Shown here: positions 62,367 to 64,000 of the stretch, one piece after another
Numbering within the stretch: position 1 is the first letter of the stretch
How the letters are laid out: each line of letters starts with the position of its first letter
From: Reinekea marinisedimentorum
GTDB taxonomy: Bacteria; Pseudomonadota; Gammaproteobacteria; Pseudomonadales; Natronospirillaceae
Direction of reading: 5' to 3'
Assembly: GCF_004341165.1 (NCBI RefSeq)
Contig: NZ_SLZR01000011.1
Span: 62,001 to 126,000, forward strand
DNA: 64,000 nucleotides
Program-made: the position numbers and the translations under genes
Notes under the pieces: generated by a model
The model's database searches: none
Told to the model about the DNA's origin: nothing
Seen by the model: the letters and a program-made list of their open reading frames with translations, nothing else

Positions 62367-64000
62367 TTAATCGATCACCGTAATTAACTCACCATTATCC
62401 TCTTCGTAGACAGCAGTTGATAAATCTACACTTTCACCCAAATAAGGTGCAATTGAATAGCTCACTGCCGATGAAGCTTCAATTGTTAACGACAGATCGC
62501 AGGCCGTAATTTCATCATAACCAAACTCACATTCTGTACCATGCATTTCAACGGCAGGATAATAGACACCTACCTTCGCAGTTACTGCGGAGCCTGCAGG
62601 AACCTGAACAAACCCTTCATCGTTCACTGCTGTCTCAATACCATCTACATAATAAACAACACCATTTGTTGCCGTTACAGCAGAACTAATAACACCGGTA
62701 TCGTCGAAGGGGTAGCCGTCTACAAATTCATAGCTTTCCTGAGTCCAGTAGTCCATATAGTCATCAAGATCTATCCAATAACTCGAATAAGTTAACAACT
62801 CCTCGTAATAGTCCGCATTAACGCTCGCACTTAGATCAGCTGTATCGTTATCATCAATAATGTCATACCAATAACTATTCCAATAATCATTGAACGTCGC
62901 TTGAATTACCGGCCCAAATTCAAAGCCAGTAGTAACGTCACTAGTCACTCCACCGTAATATAAATTATACCGAACGATATATAGATCATCTCCATAGTCG
63001 TCACCCTTGAATCGATCGAGGTAGACTGCTGTATCAGGCGCGACTGAACCATAAATACTCGACAAGGCTGCATATAATGTAACCGAGTCCGGCAGCGTGT
63101 CCGAATAATAATCATACGCCTCACCGATCACCTCACGGGTCTCGATCTCAACTACACTGGCCTCACTAGTATCATAAAACATAAAACTTGCTTCATCATC
63201 AGGAGTGTATGAGGCCCAAAAATCATCAGTAGTATTATATACATCAAAATAGGCACCCGTAGTCTTATACACCTTTGCTACCCGAATACCTGATTCATAA
63301 CTCAGCGTAACATCGGCATCTTCCATCGTTGCCAATGAAAACTCAATATCATAGTCATTGTCATTAAGATACTCATACTCATAAACCTGCTCCCATTCAT
63401 CTTCATCAGGAGGGCTGGTTAAAGTCAGGCTGGAATATGCGCTATCAGTAGCGATATAGGTAAGAGAACCTGCATCAGCGAAGTAGCGAACATTGAAAGA
63501 ATAAGTACTGGTATCGACATTACCGGCATTATCTTCAATATAGAGCGTTATCTCATGCTCGGCAGCTGCATCGGTTAAAAACCAGTTATCACCCAGGTAT
63601 TCTTCGATAAACGGCAGATAATAGGCATCATTGTCATCCTCGTTAGCAGTCAAGGCTATATCACTAAGAATAAGCTCGTCATCAATAGCATAACTGTAGC
63701 TAACCTTCAGTTCAGACGCAGAGGTAATCACACCACTATCCTGAGTTCCATCATCATCACTTACTGTAAAGTACAGGAAGCTAAACAAACCACCTGTAAG
63801 ATTCGTACTACTCATAGAAAGGCCATTTAAGGCGACATTTGTGTCGTCAAAATACAACGGGTCCGTTGTACTGCTAGTTAAATCCAGCAAGCTTAAATAA
63901 TTATCAGTAACGTCATCAGAGGCTGAATAATACACCTCGTAAATATCATTCGGATAAAAGAAAGTTGCTGATGGCGCAGTCTGATCAACATAGACATTAA
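62367..64000 (-). CDS. large acidic exported protein, Ig-like repeats (N-terminus outside window)
   Basis: The minus-strand frame stays open from the stop at 62367 to the right edge; the GTG at 63935 is internal, and the frame upstream of it reads VDQTAPSATFFYPND, a bacterial Ig-like domain start. At least 544 residues are visible. The protein is extremely Asp/Glu/Tyr/Ser/Thr-rich and AT-rich, with regular beta-strand spacing (for example SYAIDDELILSDIALTAN and YIEDNAGNVDTSTYSFNVRY), as in halophilic or secreted surface proteins. A short Cys pair occurs near the C-terminus (GTECEFGYDEITACDL). No transmembrane, LPXTG or Type-I secretion signature is seen in the visible part. Function unknown. 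Confidence 0.75.
   Translation of the reverse strand, partial: NVYVDQTAPSATFFYPNDIYEVYYSASDDVTDNYLSLLDLTSSTTDPLYFDDTNVALNGLSMSSTNLTGGLFSFLYFTVSDDDGTQDSGVITSASELKVSYSYAIDDELILSDIALTANEDDNDAYYLPFIEEYLGDNWFLTDAAAEHEITLYIEDNAGNVDTSTYSFNVRYFADAGSLTYIATDSAYSSLTLTSPPDEDEWEQVYEYEYLNDNDYDIEFSLATMEDADVTLSYESGIRVAKVYKTTGAYFDVYNTTDDFWASYTPDDEASFMFYDTSEASVVEIETREVIGEAYDYYSDTLPDSVTLYAALSSIYGSVAPDTAVYLDRFKGDDYGDDLYIVRYNLYYGGVTSDVTTGFEFGPVIQATFNDYWNSYWYDIIDDNDTADLSASVNADYYEELLTYSSYWIDLDDYMDYWTQESYEFVDGYPFDDTGVISSAVTATNGVVYYVDGIETAVNDEGFVQVPAGSAVTAKVGVYYPAVEMHGTECEFGYDEITACDLSLTIEASSAVSYSIAPYLGESVDLSTAVYEEDNGELITVID

Overview
The window is chromosomal DNA of a gammaproteobacterium, most likely a marine or halotolerant Oceanospirillales/Saccharospirillaceae-type organism. 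The basis is the core gene order gyrA-serC-pheA-tyrA-cmk-rpsA-ihfB-lapA-lapB and mtaD-ubiG-yciK, which is recognisably Pseudomonas-like (but lacks hisC, aroA and mupP), together with a compatible-solute (glucosylglycerate) operon. The species cannot be fixed from the sequence. Coding density is high; no phage, transposase, integrase, CRISPR array or rRNA operon is visible.

Layout. 1-3 kb: the 3' part of a GH36 alpha-galactosidase and an orphan sugar-binding protein. 2.9-8.7 kb: queuosine-tRNA mannosyltransferase-like gene, ygiQ, a crotonase, an acyl-CoA thioesterase, and a NifX-like/DUF134 pair. 8.9-10.2 kb: O-acetylhomoserine sulfhydrylase. 10.3-13.3 kb: an AT-richer patch (LysR regulator, AEC transporter, DUF4234-like protein, long intergenic) that ends at a tRNA-Glu/tRNA-Gly operon. 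13.7-24.3 kb: core block on the minus strand (lapB, lapA, ihfB, rpsA, cmk, tyrA, pheA, serC, gyrA). 24.5-30.4 kb: plus-strand block (mtaD, ubiG, yciK, a diguanylate cyclase, nasT, nasS). 30.4-35.2 kb: four-gene minus-strand operon for a complete glucosylglycerate synthesis/recycling loop. 35.3-38.4 kb: small ORFs, a candidate small RNA, a palindromic MITE-like element, a BrxR/CapW-like WYL regulator, about 1 kb without a confident gene, and a second tRNA-Glu/tRNA-Gly operon nearly identical to the first. 38.5-43.6 kb: chemoreceptor, pyrC, uvrB. 43.7-47.8 kb: pseudouridine synthase, TIGR03545/TIGR03546 pair, tcdA. 47.9-50.6 kb: MalY-type C-S lyase, DUF3820, YgjP-type metallopeptidase, small membrane protein. 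50.6-53.8 kb: envelope two-component operon with three small exported proteins. 54.5-62.1 kb: lysS, prfB (with its programmed frameshift), a small protein under a perfect FNR/Anr box, recJ, thrC, hom. 62.4 kb to the end: the C-terminal part of a large acidic exported protein running off the window.

How the genes connect. SerC, PheA and TyrA with Hom and ThrC cover serine, aromatic and threonine synthesis; MetY feeds homoserine-derived sulfur assimilation. The glucosylglycerate operon forms a closed cycle between 3-phosphoglycerate and glucosylglycerate. The two duplicated tRNA operons lie 24.7 kb apart in direct orientation and bracket the core block, so recombination between them could amplify it. 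The points most worth a second look are the glucosylglycerate cycle, the tRNA duplication with serial tRNA-Gly 3'-end copies, the WYL regulator with an inverted repeat on its own -35 box, the oxygen-regulated small protein at 57.4 kb, and the exact 16-bp repeat in the envelope two-component operon.
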